Source: Bacillota bacterium (GTDB lineage Bacteria > Bacteroidota > Bacteroidia > Bacteroidales > Bacteroidaceae). From it: a DNA stretch of 64,000 bases. Position numbers and translations under genes: made by a program. How positions within the stretch are numbered: position 1 is the first letter of the stretch; each line of letters starts with the position of its first letter. The stretch lies in assembly GCA_023664625.1 (NCBI GenBank), contig JAMPFD010000009.1, positions 53,689 to 117,688 on the forward strand, written 5' to 3'. Under the pieces are notes generated by a model. The model was not told the origin of the DNA. It saw nothing but the letters and a program-made list of their open reading frames with translations, and ran no database searches. Positions 20,651-29,351 of this stretch are shown here, in pieces.

Positions 20651-20718
20651 CAGACCATAGCAATGGCGGTAAAAGCGAAGAGACTTCTCACCCCATCTGT
20701 TATGGTCTGCTTTTGTTT
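20651..20718 (+). terminator. Possible terminator after the small Gly/Pro-rich gene
   Basis: CAGACCATA (20651-20659) pairs with TATGGTCTG (20701-20709), followed by CTTTTGTTT. The loop is long (41 nt) but contains a further AGTCTC-type helix, so the assignment is moderate. Confidence 0.5.
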
Positions 20719-20818
20719 CCAATAAGTAAATGAAGGGAATCAGCGAAACTTGTTTGTTTTCCCATTATTGTTCCGCAGAAGAAAAGAGAATCATGTCCTC
20801 CTGCGGAAAACCTCATAA

Positions 20819-20897
20819 ACGTTTTCGTTAACCAATATGAACAGAATAAAACTCGTTCCTGTCCTGCCATGGCGAAAAATGTAGAAAGAAGTTCAAC
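20819..20897. repeat. Diverged copy of the MITE inner module
   Basis: The stretch from AACGTTTTCGTTAA to GCCATGGCGAAAA and GTTCAAC matches the inner part of the long MITE copies at 45551-45631 and 51699-51778, without the TAAGTAACT ends. Confidence 0.5.
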
Positions 20898-21066
20898 CAT
20901 AAGCCTCAACACTTGTGGGTACGGCATGCTTTATCATGTTGTACCCACAGATATATCCCCATACCGCTTGCTTTCCCGTGTACATTGCAGTACCTTTGTA
21001 CCGCAGAACGGAACATCTGTTTTCTGAAGCAAAAGCGGTCTTTGACATTTTTCACATTAGCATATA

Positions 21067-21179
21067 TAAGTAACTGCTGAAAATTATTTCATAATATAAT
21101 ATTTTCGCATTAAAGCTTGTTCTTTTTGTTGCTTAGCACACGCTTGCTGACGCTACGCGCACTGTCCCTTGCCACGACA
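21067..21179 (+). repeat. Truncated MITE-like copy
   Basis: The left end TAAGTAACTGCTG and the ACTTGTTC-like interior are present. The right end is missing, cut off where the next copy begins at 21180. Confidence 0.5.
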
Positions 21180-21356
21180 TAAGTAACTATTGATAATTAT
21201 TTTATAATATAATGTTTTCTCACTAAAACTTGTTCTTTTTTGTCAGTTAGTGCTTGTCACTCAGTCACAATGCACGCATTGCTCCTTCGGTTCCGTACAC
21301 TAATTGCAAAAAAACAACTGCGTTTTTAGTATAAACTAATTTCCAGCAGTTACTTA
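21180..21356 (+). repeat. MITE-like element, 177-bp copy
   Basis: TAAGTAACTATTGATAATTA at the left is the imperfect inverse of TAATTTCCAGCAGTTACTTA at the right. The interior contains TTAGTGCTTGTCACTCAG and TCCGTACACTAA. It lacks the 80-bp inner module of the 254-bp copies. Confidence 0.7.
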
Positions 21357-21504
21357 GCTGAAATAAGTTTCGCTCTGCCCGTATGGCTTGTCGGGAAAGC
21401 TGTCACTCTGTCACAATGTCCGCATTGCTCCTTCAGTTCCGTACACTAATTGTCAAAAAAAACAACTGCGTTTTTAGTATAAACTAATTTCCAGCAGTTA
21501 CTTA
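21357..21504 (+). repeat. MITE-like element missing its left end
   Basis: The right half is intact, with CCGTACACTAATTG and the end CAGCAGTTACTTA. The left part is diverged (GAAATAAGTTTCGCTCTGCC), perhaps a decayed inner module. Confidence 0.5.
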
Positions 21505-21597
21505 ATAAACACGCTCATCCGGGAGACACATCAGGTCACCACTCCATACATATTTATCAAAAGCCAAGTCTTACGATGATTTTTCAGAAAAATTGTG

Positions 21598-21605
21598 TAT
21601 CTTTG
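21598..21605 (+). promoter_or_regulatory. Possible -7 promoter element
   Basis: TATCTTTG fits TAnnTTTG, and a TTTT stretch lies about 15-20 nt upstream. The first supported gene downstream is at 21968, giving a long leader that would include the three-hairpin module. Confidence 0.35.
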
Positions 21606-21860
21606 CAGACGAAAAACCACACTTCGGCAAGCACGAACAAGTTCCGTCTGCTTTCGGCTTACATTATATTTGCGCAAAAACTCCGTGGGTATTCTAATTC
21701 TTTATATATTTTGTTGGAGACATCCATCAATATATATATGCAAGAACCGGGATTCGACAAGGAAACACGTAAAGAAGACATAAGAATATATCATAAACGT
21801 GGCAGAGACAAGAACCGAGGCAGCTTTACCGCTATGCAAAAATGACACTCTGCACGCAGC

Positions 21861-21954
21861 AACCGCGTTAGCGGTTTAATAAGGTAGCCGTGGGTCGCAA
21901 CCCACGGATTTGTCAGCATCATTCCCTCTCACGACCGATTTGTCGGTCGAATAA
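21861..21954 (+). repeat. Three-hairpin module upstream of the YdeI-like gene
   Basis: AACCGC/GCGGTT (21861-21876), CCGTGGG/CCCACGG (21888-21907) and CGACCG/CGGTCG (21932-21949) occur in the same order as at 126-220. The module ends 13 bp before a start codon, so it may sit in that gene's leader. Confidence 0.65.
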
Positions 21955-21967
21955 ATAAACAACAACT

Positions 21968-22546
21968 ATGGAAATGAACAACATCATCAACGCACGGTCA
22001 AGACGGGAGTTCAGGGAATGGCTGCTCGCCAATCATGCCACGGAAAGGGAATGCTGGGTCAGCGTGAAGCGCGGACGCCCTGTGGATGACGGCACATTCT
22101 GGTATATAGACGCCGTGGAGGAGGCGATGTGTTTCGGATGGATTGACGCAACGACAAAGCGTCTGCCAAGCGGAATCACCGTGCAGCGGTTCTGTCCACG
22201 CAGGAAGAAGAGCCAGTGGTCGGAACAGAACAAGGCACGCTGCAGACGCATGGAGCGTCTCGGACTGATGACCGGTACCGGAAGGGAGGTGCTGCCTGAC
22301 CTGTCGGAGGAGGGATTCCACATTGACGGGGACATCCTTCACGCGCTGCAGGCCGACCGCCGTGTGTGGGAGAACTTCCTGAGCCTTCCCCCACTCTACC
22401 GCCGTGTGCGCATAGACACGATACAGATAAAGCGAAAAGACGAAAGGCTATTCCGCCAACGTCTGGAGAAGTTCATTGAGAATACACACCGTGGCATTCT
22501 TTACGGCGAATGGAACGACAACGGCAGACTTGCAGATGATGAATAG
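21968..22546 (+). CDS. YdeI/OmdA-family protein
   Basis: This 192-residue cytosolic protein fits the YdeI/OmpD-associated (OmdA) family. Recognisable features are the REFREWL N-terminal helix, the AVEEAMCFGWIDA segment with its conserved Cys-Phe-Gly-Trp-Ile-Asp, and the FCPRRKKSQWSEQN block. Members have been linked to bacteriocin or antimicrobial-peptide tolerance in enterobacteria, but the biochemical activity is not known. The second possible start (MNNIINARS) is only two codons later. It stands apart from its neighbours, between repeats. Confidence 0.85.
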   Translation: MEMNNIINARSRREFREWLLANHATERECWVSVKRGRPVDDGTFWYIDAVEEAMCFGWIDATTKRLPSGITVQRFCPRRKKSQWSEQNKARCRRMERLGLMTGTGREVLPDLSEEGFHIDGDILHALQADRRVWENFLSLPPLYRRVRIDTIQIKRKDERLFRQRLEKFIENTHRGILYGEWNDNGRLADDE

Positions 22547-22580
22547 GTTGGCATACATCTCTGCCGGAAAGATTAATCTA

Positions 22581-22648
22581 AATAACTGCCGGAAATTAGT
22601 TTTAGGAAGGAACAAGCTAATTAGAAAATAATTTACAATAGTTACTCA
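22581..22648. repeat. Short MITE-like element (68 bp)
   Basis: TAACTGCCGGAAATTAG at the left and AATTTACAATAGTTACTCA at the right form the same imperfect inverted ends as the other copies, with a minimal interior. It lies directly upstream of the NUDIX gene. Confidence 0.5.
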
Positions 22649-22662
22649 TATATAATAAGGTA

Positions 22663-23166
22663 ATGAAGAAAGACAACTCTAATGAACTATTCCCCGTGGT
22701 AGACGAGACGGGGAGGGTTCTCGGGGCGATACTCCGTGGCGATGCACACAACGGCAGTAAGACACTGCATCCCGTGGTTCACCTACACCTGTTCAACAGC
22801 AAAGGGGATCTATTCCTTCAGAAGCGTCCTGAATGGAAAGACATTCAGCCGGGGAAATGGGACACGGCATGCGGCGGACATATCGACTATGGCGAGACTC
22901 CCGAGGAGGCACTGAAGCGTGAGGCAAGGGAGGAGCTTGGCATAACGGACTATCAGCCGGAGCGCATTGACATGTATGTGCACGAGAGCGACATAGAGCG
23001 CGAGCTGGTCTACGTAAATACAGCGGTCTCCGACACAAAGGTATGCCCTGATAAGGCTGAGCTTGACGGCGGAAGGTTCTGGACAAAGGAGGAGATTATC
23101 CATAACCTCGGGAAAGAGATATTCACCCCGAACTTTGAAACAGAGTACAAGAGATATTTTTTGTAA
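22663..23166 (+). CDS. NUDIX hydrolase
   Basis: This 167-residue protein carries a complete Nudix box near residues 67-89: GHIDYGETPEEALKREA followed by REELGI. It matches G-x5-E-x7-REUxEExGU. The flanking sequence (FPVVDETGRVLG, FLQKRPEWKDIQPGKWD) resembles the YfcD/isopentenyl-diphosphate-isomerase-like subgroup of Nudix proteins. Those act on nucleotide or prenyl diphosphates, but the actual substrate cannot be read here. It is probably cytosolic and may form a unit with the membrane protein 87 bp downstream. Confidence 0.9.
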   Translation: MKKDNSNELFPVVDETGRVLGAILRGDAHNGSKTLHPVVHLHLFNSKGDLFLQKRPEWKDIQPGKWDTACGGHIDYGETPEEALKREAREELGITDYQPERIDMYVHESDIERELVYVNTAVSDTKVCPDKAELDGGRFWTKEEIIHNLGKEIFTPNFETEYKRYFL

Positions 23167-23253
23167 TTTCAGACAAACTGGACTATTCTTACGCAAGCCT
23201 CTGTCCCGCATTACAGTCAACAACCGTATAACCTATAATCAAAAATTCCACCA

Positions 23254-24276
23254 ATGTCCCAAAAGGTAAAATACATATTTCTGACCATTGGCATAACAGC
23301 CATCATTGTGATGTTCCTGACCTTTGACATTTCACTTGACGAACTCTGTCGTGACATGAAACGCACAGGTTTCCGCATGGTGGCAATTCTCGGACTGTGG
23401 GGCGGACTGTATGCCATGAACACTTTAGCATGGCGCATCATTATACGCGGCTCCGGAGACTGTCCTGTGTCCTTCCTGCATCTGATGAGGCTCACCATTA
23501 CAGGATTCGCCCTAAACTATTCCACACCCGTAGGACTGCTGGGAGGAGAACCATATAAGGTGCTTGCCATGACACCGCACATAGGAGGACAGCGGGCGAC
23601 ATCGTCTGTAGTGCTGTTCTCCATGATGCACGTGTTCTCACATTTCTGGTTCTGGATTACATCAATATTCCTTTACATCATCATCTCCCCGGAGATTTTC
23701 CTCTCACCGGCATCGTACATTGTCATATTGCCAATGACACTGTTTTGCCTCACCGGAATATATTTTTTCATGAAAGGCTATCGCAACGGGATGGTGATAA
23801 AGCTTGTCAGCATCATCGGACGAATACCTTTCTGTGGCAAATGGGCACAGAGTTTCTATACCGCCCATAGTGACGAGCTGCAAAAGATTGACCGTCAGAT
23901 AGCAGAACTTCACGGACAGAACAAACGAAGTTTCTATCTTTCCTTTGTATTGGAATATGCAGGAAGAGTCTTGCAAAGCATTGAAATATTCCTCATACTG
24001 ACAGTCTTCGGCAGAGAGGCCGGCATGCTGACGTTCGTCCACTCATTCCTGATACTGTCATTCACATCACTCTTTGCCAATCTCCTGTTTGTCTTTCCAC
24101 TTCAACTCGGAGGAAGAGAGGGCGGATTCGTCATGTCAACGGCACAGATGGGAATGACAACGGAGGTCGGGATATTCATATCCATTGTCTGCCGTGTACG
24201 CGAACTATTCTGGGCAGCAATAGGAATGCTGTTCATTCTAAAAGAACATAGCAGACGGCAAACGGGACATGAATGA
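23254..24276 (+). CDS. LPG synthase transmembrane/flippase-like (UPF0104) protein
   Basis: This 340-residue integral membrane protein has about seven or eight hydrophobic segments. It resembles the transmembrane domain of lysylphosphatidylglycerol synthase (MprF-like flippase domain, UPF0104). The segment PVGLLGGEPYKVLAM, with its Gly-Gly-Glu-Pro, is a family signature, as is LQLGGREGGF later on. There is no C-terminal aminoacyltransferase domain, so it is not a complete MprF. A lipid or glycolipid translocation role is inference from the family. Confidence 0.8.
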   Translation: MSQKVKYIFLTIGITAIIVMFLTFDISLDELCRDMKRTGFRMVAILGLWGGLYAMNTLAWRIIIRGSGDCPVSFLHLMRLTITGFALNYSTPVGLLGGEPYKVLAMTPHIGGQRATSSVVLFSMMHVFSHFWFWITSIFLYIIISPEIFLSPASYIVILPMTLFCLTGIYFFMKGYRNGMVIKLVSIIGRIPFCGKWAQSFYTAHSDELQKIDRQIAELHGQNKRSFYLSFVLEYAGRVLQSIEIFLILTVFGREAGMLTFVHSFLILSFTSLFANLLFVFPLQLGGREGGFVMSTAQMGMTTEVGIFISIVCRVRELFWAAIGMLFILKEHSRRQTGHE

Positions 24277-24363
24277 CCGATAATGTTTTCACAAAGAATA
24301 CAATTATTTGGATAAATATACCGGACACATACATATTTGAGCATTAATCTATAATTATTTTCC

Positions 24364-25806
24364 ATGGAAATACTTTACATCACCATTGGCATAGCTATCG
24401 GTTTTGTCATCGGAATGCTGTTAATGAAAAGCCGCACAAGCAATAACCGCGCCCGAATCAGCACTCTTGAAGACGAACTGGCACGGCTCATGCAATCGTC
24501 AGAAGCACGCCTCTGCGAACAGAAGATTCTCTATGAGAAGCAAATGGAACAGCAGTTGAGCCTCTTGAAGGAGCAGATGGAAACTGCCTCGCATAACCTA
24601 CTGAAAGAGCGTACGGAACAACTGACTGCACAGAATAAGAGGATTGAGGAAGACAACCGCCGCCTGAAGCAGGAATCCGCCGAACGAATTGCGGAGCAGA
24701 AAGCCATGTACGAGAAACAGATGGAACAGCAGATAACCCTTATCAAGGAACAGATAAACACCGCCTCAGAGAAGATTCTTAAAGAGCGTTCCGAACAACT
24801 CAGCATGCACAACAAAGAGCAGCTCAGTGCAATCCTCAATCCTCTCAAGGACGGAATCATACAGATGCGCGAAGTTGTCGAGAGAAGTGGCAAGGAACAT
24901 GCAGAGACAATGGTGCGCCTTGACGCAACAATAAAGACCAGCATACAGCAGAGCCGCGAGGTAGGAGAACGCGCCGACAAGCTCGCCGAGGCTCTTACAG
25001 GCAAGAACAAGACACAAGGAAACTTCGGAGAGTTGCGGCTGAAACAGCTTCTTGAGGACATGGGACTTGAGGAGGGCACACAGTTTGAGGAGCAGGCAAC
25101 CATGAAGGATGCTGCCGGAAGAACCGTATATAGCGATGAGGACGGACGAAGGATGGTTCCGGATGTCATACTGCATTTCCCTGATGCCCGTGACGTCATC
25201 ATTGATTCAAAAATGTCACTGAAAGCTTTCGAGGACTATCACAATGCCGAAACCGAGGAGGAACGCCGTGATGCACTGGCAAGACATATCGCATCCGTAA
25301 GACAGCATGTCACGGAGCTCTCGCAGAAGAACTACAGTTCGTACATCCGCGAGGGACGCGGAAAGCTTGATTTCGTACTGATGTACGTCTTTTCTGAAAG
25401 TGCGCTGCAACTGGCTCTCGGTAACGATCCGTCTATTTGGAAAGAGGCTTACGATAAAGGAGTCATCATTGCCGGCAGCCAGAATCTTTACATGATGCTC
25501 CGTGTACTGGAGATGACATGGCGACAGGTGCGTCAGGTCGAGAACCAGGAGAATATGGTTAAAGCCGCCAACACCGTCGTTGCGCGAGTCCAGATGTTCT
25601 ACGAAAGATTTATAAAAGTCGAGGAGCAGTTCGAAAGAACCCGTAAGGCTCTTGACGATGTAAAGAACGTCACCGCCTCATCCGGTCAGAGCATAGAGAT
25701 CGCAGCACGTAAACTCATAAAATACGGCGCGCAGAGCAGCGCCAAGCGCAAGTATCAGCTGAAGGCTTCCGACACATCCCTGCCTGAACAGGAAGATGAA
25801 GAGTAG
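24364..25806 (+). CDS. rmuC: DNA recombination protein RmuC
   Basis: RmuC proteins have an N-terminal membrane anchor, a long coiled coil and a PD-(D/E)XK nuclease-like C-terminal domain. They limit inversions at short repeats in E. coli. Here residues 3-21 are hydrophobic, residues 30-190 are coiled coil, and the nuclease-like core follows with GNFGELRLKQLLE and VIIDSKMSLKAFEDY. The coiled coil contains an internal duplication: residues 51-87 and 110-146 share YEKQMEQQ and KER-EQL at a 59-residue spacing. The 480-residue length is usual for the family. Confidence 0.93.
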   Translation: MEILYITIGIAIGFVIGMLLMKSRTSNNRARISTLEDELARLMQSSEARLCEQKILYEKQMEQQLSLLKEQMETASHNLLKERTEQLTAQNKRIEEDNRRLKQESAERIAEQKAMYEKQMEQQITLIKEQINTASEKILKERSEQLSMHNKEQLSAILNPLKDGIIQMREVVERSGKEHAETMVRLDATIKTSIQQSREVGERADKLAEALTGKNKTQGNFGELRLKQLLEDMGLEEGTQFEEQATMKDAAGRTVYSDEDGRRMVPDVILHFPDARDVIIDSKMSLKAFEDYHNAETEEERRDALARHIASVRQHVTELSQKNYSSYIREGRGKLDFVLMYVFSESALQLALGNDPSIWKEAYDKGVIIAGSQNLYMMLRVLEMTWRQVRQVENQENMVKAANTVVARVQMFYERFIKVEEQFERTRKALDDVKNVTASSGQSIEIAARKLIKYGAQSSAKRKYQLKASDTSLPEQEDEE

Positions 25807-25928
25807 AAACGTTTGAGAAAGATTCAGTATTTTCGTAATGGAGTATTTTCTTCGGCAACGAAAACGAAATACATGTCATCAAAATTTAACTTTTGTGTGT
25901 TTCATTACAGAATTAAAAAATAACAAAT

Positions 25929-26393
25929 ATGGAATATATGTCACAGGAATGCTACGACAGGCTTGTAGCAGAATTGGAAAATCTGATAAAAGTTGAGCTT
26001 CCCAAAGCGAAGACGGAACTGTCCGAAGCACGGGACAAAGGCGATCTGAGCGAGAACTTCGAGTATCATGCTGCCAAGCGGGCACATGGAAAGCTATTGA
26101 GTGAAATTCGCTTTAAGCAAAAAGTCCTGATGTCTGCCAGAGTGCTTGACACGTCTAAGCTCGGGAGCGAAACTGTAGGATTGTTGCGAAAGGTTGCGTT
26201 TACAAACCTGAACAATAACGTCAGGATGACGTATACCATCGTAAATCCTCATGAGGCCGATATGAAAGAAGGAAAAATATCAATCAAATCGCCTATAGCC
26301 GAAGCACTGATAGGCAAGAGGGCTGGAGACATTGCCGAAGCACATGTCCCTGCCGGTGTCGTCAGGCTAAGGATTGAGGAGATAACTCTATGA
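25929..26393 (+). CDS. greA: Transcription elongation factor GreA
   Basis: GreA binds the RNA polymerase secondary channel and stimulates cleavage of backtracked transcripts. The 154-residue size is typical. The N-terminal antiparallel coiled coil carries the tip motif DKGDLSENFEYHAAKRAHG with the essential acidic residues (residues 37-44). The FKBP-like C-terminal domain ends in ISIKSPIAEALIGKRAGD and a short beta strand. The start MEYMSQECYDRL fits family length. It lies 122 bp after rmuC and probably has its own promoter. Confidence 0.95.
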   Translation: MEYMSQECYDRLVAELENLIKVELPKAKTELSEARDKGDLSENFEYHAAKRAHGKLLSEIRFKQKVLMSARVLDTSKLGSETVGLLRKVAFTNLNNNVRMTYTIVNPHEADMKEGKISIKSPIAEALIGKRAGDIAEAHVPAGVVRLRIEEITL

Positions 26394-26533
26394 AGAAGAA
26401 AAAAAAAAGACTTATCAATATTGCTCTTTTAATATTTATAATTTCTTTTCCAAATCAAAACAGGCTGCTGCCTCAAGAAGTATATGAACATCTTGAACTA
26501 TAACCTGTTGAACCCGCATATAACTCCCAAAAA

Positions 26534-26615
26534 GTTGAATCTCATTCTATCTTTTCTCGCCATGGCAGAACAGAGACGAGTTTAGTTCTGCTCATTTGGC
26601 TTAACGAAAACGTTC
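26534..26615 (-). repeat. MITE inner module, inverted orphan copy
   Basis: Read on the minus strand, this matches the inner part of the long MITE copies (AACGTTTTCGTTAAGCC, GAGCAGAAC, GCCATGGCGAGAAAA), with no TAAGTAACT ends. The rest of 26394-26752 between greA and the convergent oxidoreductase shows no gene. Confidence 0.6.
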
Positions 26616-26752
26616 CTAAAGCCATAGCACGTGAATACATCACAATACAAAACTTTATGCCTTTCACACTCTGCAGATTCTCCTTTGCCCGAAAGGATAT
26701 TCCCCGATATTATACGCCAGACAATGATTTCAGTAGCCTGAATTTCTTACCC

Positions 26753-27331
26753 TTAGAACTCACGGCAGATTTCCAGACCTTCTGCGATGGCAATATTAAT
26801 GCGGTTGTCTATCTCTTCAGGAGTGCTGTAATCAAGATTCTCCGCCGACACCGTCAAAACCTCTCCTAATCCCCATAGTTCTCCGATAGCTTTAATATAA
26901 GGAGTGGCACCATCCATAGGGTCTCCGGTATGTACGTTCATGCCACGGGTGGTAATATAGAGCACCTTCTCACATTTGCATAGTCCCTCGAAATATTCAC
27001 CGTTGTCCTTAAATGTTATATTGAACAGTGACATGTTCTCTATAAAGACCTTCAGGATAGCAGGAAAGCTCATGTCCCAGAATGGTGCGGCAATAACAAT
27101 TCTGTCCGCCTCCGCAATCTTACGTGCCTGCTCCGCAATATCCTCCGGAACATATCCGTTGCCACGTTCCGCCAGCACCTTCCGTCCTACGGACTGATAG
27201 TCATCTCCGTCAAGGACAACCGTATCTATGTCATACCTATTTGCAAGTTCTGCAACAAGAGGTTTCATGATTCTCTTTGTACGGGACTCTTCGTCACGCA
27301 TACAGGCATCTATCACAATAAGTTTCTGCAT
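26753..27331 (-). CDS. Flavodoxin-fold NAD(P)H-dependent oxidoreductase
   Basis: This is a 192-residue single-domain protein with the flavodoxin-like NADPH quinone/azoreductase fold. It begins MQKLIVIDACMRDEESRTKR, then has the strand and loop VIAAPFWDMSFPAILK for FMN binding and LYITTRGMN before the C-terminal helices. I chose the ATG at 27331. A longer in-frame start at 27430 would run through the promoter and an Asn/Lys-rich leader. It is probably a cytosolic FMN-dependent reductase of quinones or similar electrophiles. Substrate not known. Confidence 0.85.
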   Translation of the reverse strand: MQKLIVIDACMRDEESRTKRIMKPLVAELANRYDIDTVVLDGDDYQSVGRKVLAERGNGYVPEDIAEQARKIAEADRIVIAAPFWDMSFPAILKVFIENMSLFNITFKDNGEYFEGLCKCEKVLYITTRGMNVHTGDPMDGATPYIKAIGELWGLGEVLTVSAENLDYSTPEEIDNRINIAIAEGLEICREF

Positions 27332-27364
27332 GTTTTTGTTTTTTTTATTATTAAAAGACAAGTG

Positions 27365-27372
27365 CAAAGATA
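27365..27372 (-). promoter_or_regulatory. Probable -7 promoter element for the oxidoreductase
   Basis: On the minus strand this reads TATCTTTG, matching TAnnTTTG. It lies 33 bp upstream of the chosen start at 27331, which supports that start over the longer one. Confidence 0.5.
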
Positions 27373-27632
27373 CACATTTTTTAGAAAAAAGAAGAGAAAA
27401 ACATGTTTCTATCCACCGGCATGTAAACAAAAACCATACAATTCAATGCTCCAACAGACTTATGTCATTGAACTTTCCGATATCTTGTTGCAAACATGTC
27501 ATATCCGTACCACCGGCATTTCATAGCAATTCCCACCATGTCAGAGAATATGGAAGACGGTTCTCCTATCTGTTATTTTGTCGTAAATTTTCATATACTA
27601 ATATTATTTTATGCACAAAAGTACATTTTTTT

Positions 27633-27663
27633 TTTGAACTGTCAGGGAAAACAAGTAAATTTG
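27633..27663 (+). promoter_or_regulatory. Probable promoter for the YbaK-type deacylase
   Basis: TTTG (27633-27636) and TAAATTTG (27656-27663) are spaced 19 nt apart, a good match to the Bacteroidetes -33/-7 pattern. It lies 24 nt before the ATG at 27687. The rest of 27332-27632 contains only the divergent promoter and nothing else I can identify. Confidence 0.6.
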
Positions 27664-27686
27664 CAGATAAAAACAATCCATAAAAA

Positions 27687-28208
27687 ATGTCGCGAGAAGA
27701 AACAGTACTTGAATATCTGCGTAGCCACGGAATTCCGTTCTCGTGCTACAACCATCCCGAGGGCAAAACCATCGAGGAGGCAAAACGCTGGTGGAAAGAC
27801 GACGGTTCGGTGCATTGCAAGAACCTGTTCTTCCGCAACCACAAGGGCAACAGACACTATCTCGTCTGCTTCCACTGTGACCACGACCTTGACATCCATG
27901 ACCTTGAACGCCGCCTGAAAGAGTCTCTTGTCACAAATGGACAGCCATCATGCGGGAAACTGTCATTTGCCTCACCGGAAAGGATGCTCAGGTACCTCGG
28001 ACTTGAACCCGGAAGCGTATCGCCTTTCGGACTTATCAACGATGAGACCAGCCATGTACATCTTTTTCTCGACAAAGCATTGCAGGAGGCAGAGACATTA
28101 TCATTTCATCCGAATGATTGCCGTGGAACAGTGGTCATTACGCGTAATGATTTCGAACGCTATCTCGCCTGTGTTGGCAATACATACGAATATATTACCC
28201 TCTACTGA
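27687..28208 (+). CDS. YbaK/ProXp-type aminoacyl-tRNA deacylase
   Basis: This 173-residue protein resembles the PrdX/ProXp-ala group of the YbaK superfamily. These are free-standing editing enzymes that hydrolyse mischarged tRNA, typically Ala-tRNA(Pro). The core HCKNLFFRNHKGNRHYLVC contains the conserved Lys of the family, followed by LSFASPERMLRYLGLEPGS and LINDETSHVHLFLD, both typical of PrdX-like proteins. Which mischarged tRNA it edits is inference. It is transcribed toward rlmN, which begins 36 bp downstream, so the two may be coupled. Confidence 0.87.
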   Translation: MSREETVLEYLRSHGIPFSCYNHPEGKTIEEAKRWWKDDGSVHCKNLFFRNHKGNRHYLVCFHCDHDLDIHDLERRLKESLVTNGQPSCGKLSFASPERMLRYLGLEPGSVSPFGLINDETSHVHLFLDKALQEAETLSFHPNDCRGTVVITRNDFERYLACVGNTYEYITLY

Positions 28209-28244
28209 TGCAGCATGCCGGGAATGACAAACAAAGAAAAGAAA

Positions 28245-29324
28245 ATGGACAAGAAACCACTCATAGGACATACGGAAACTGAGCTGAAGACAATAGCCAT
28301 GGAGCTCGGGATGCCGGCCTTTACCGGCGGACAGATTGCACGCTGGCTTTATGTGAACCATGTCCGAGACATTACAGAGATGACCAACATCTCAAAGCAT
28401 AACCGTGAGAAACTCGCATCCATGTATTGCATCGGAGCGTCAGAACCGGTCGATTGCCAGCGTTCCAAAGACGGAACGGTGAAATATCTGTTCCCGACAG
28501 AAAGCGGAAAGACCATTGAGACCGTGTTCATCCCTGACGGAGACCGCGCCACCCTATGTGTATCCTGTCAGGTGGGATGCAAGATGGACTGCCTCTTCTG
28601 CCAAACAGGAAAGCAGGGATTCGAGGGACAACTGACCGTGAGGGATATTATCAACCAAATCTATGCCCTCCCTGAACGTGAACGTCTTACAAATATTGTG
28701 TTCATGGGACAGGGAGAACCGATGGACAATCTTGATAATGTGCTCCGCGCTACAGAGATTCTCACCGCACCATATGCCTACGCATGGAGTCCGAAACGCA
28801 TCACGGTGAGCAGTGTAGGCATACGTGGAAAACTAAAAAGATTCCTTGATGAGAGCGAATGCCATGTCGCCATCTCACTCCACACCCCAATTCCGGAACA
28901 ACGGGAACAGTTCATGCCTGCCGAGAAAGGTATGGGAATACGTGATGTCGTAACACTCCTGAAAAACTATTTCCCGGCCGACAGACGTATGCCGCGTGGA
29001 GAAACGGAAGGTGCATCACATCAGAGACGCCTGACATTCGAGTACACCGTCTTCGGCGGTACTAATGACACACCGACTCATCTCAAGGAGATTGTCAGGC
29101 TGCTGAGGCCTTTGGACTGCAGGGTCAACCTCATCCGGTTTCATCAGATACCTGACGTGACACTTCAAGGAGCAGGAGAGAGGCAGATGGAGCACATCTG
29201 CGACTATCTCAACCGTAACGGTATAACCACAACAATACGGGCATCGCGCGGACAAGACATATACGCCGCCTGCGGACTGCTCAACACGAAACATAAGGAA
29301 GAGGCTCTTAATGCCGACGACTGA
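28245..29324 (+). CDS. rlmN: 23S rRNA/tRNA adenine-C2 methyltransferase RlmN
   Basis: RlmN is a radical SAM enzyme that makes 2-methyladenosine at A2503 of 23S rRNA and A37 of some tRNAs. The radical SAM cysteines are in CQVGCKMDCLFC (C-x3-C-x2-C). Further signatures are FMGQGEPMDNL, TVSSVGI and the C-terminal GQDIYAACGLL with the methyl-carrying Cys. The start at 28245 (MDKKPLIGHTE) matches the usual N terminus. An in-frame ATG at 28215 would add ten residues. Length is 359 residues. Confidence 0.95.
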   Translation: MDKKPLIGHTETELKTIAMELGMPAFTGGQIARWLYVNHVRDITEMTNISKHNREKLASMYCIGASEPVDCQRSKDGTVKYLFPTESGKTIETVFIPDGDRATLCVSCQVGCKMDCLFCQTGKQGFEGQLTVRDIINQIYALPERERLTNIVFMGQGEPMDNLDNVLRATEILTAPYAYAWSPKRITVSSVGIRGKLKRFLDESECHVAISLHTPIPEQREQFMPAEKGMGIRDVVTLLKNYFPADRRMPRGETEGASHQRRLTFEYTVFGGTNDTPTHLKEIVRLLRPLDCRVNLIRFHQIPDVTLQGAGERQMEHICDYLNRNGITTTIRASRGQDIYAACGLLNTKHKEEALNADD

Positions 29325-29351
29325 CAGACTTTTGAAACTTAATATTTTGAC

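Larger units (their letters stand above)
20625..21967. other. 1.3-kb repeat-filled gap without a convincing gene
   Basis: This holds a possible terminator, a diverged MITE inner module, three tandem complete or partial MITE copies, a promoter-like element and a three-hairpin module. Open frames of 62-89 codons across 21576-21845 have no recognisable product, and I do not call them genes. Confidence 0.6.

Noticed and set aside
21576-21845. 89-codon open frame in the repeat-filled gap
   Set aside because: It starts over the promoter-like TATCTTTG and has no domain, signal or neighbour support.
27332-27430. Extended start for the oxidoreductase
   Set aside because: The extension would cover the TATCTTTG promoter element and a Lys/Asn-rich leader; the ATG at 27331 begins the conserved MQKLIVIDAC core.
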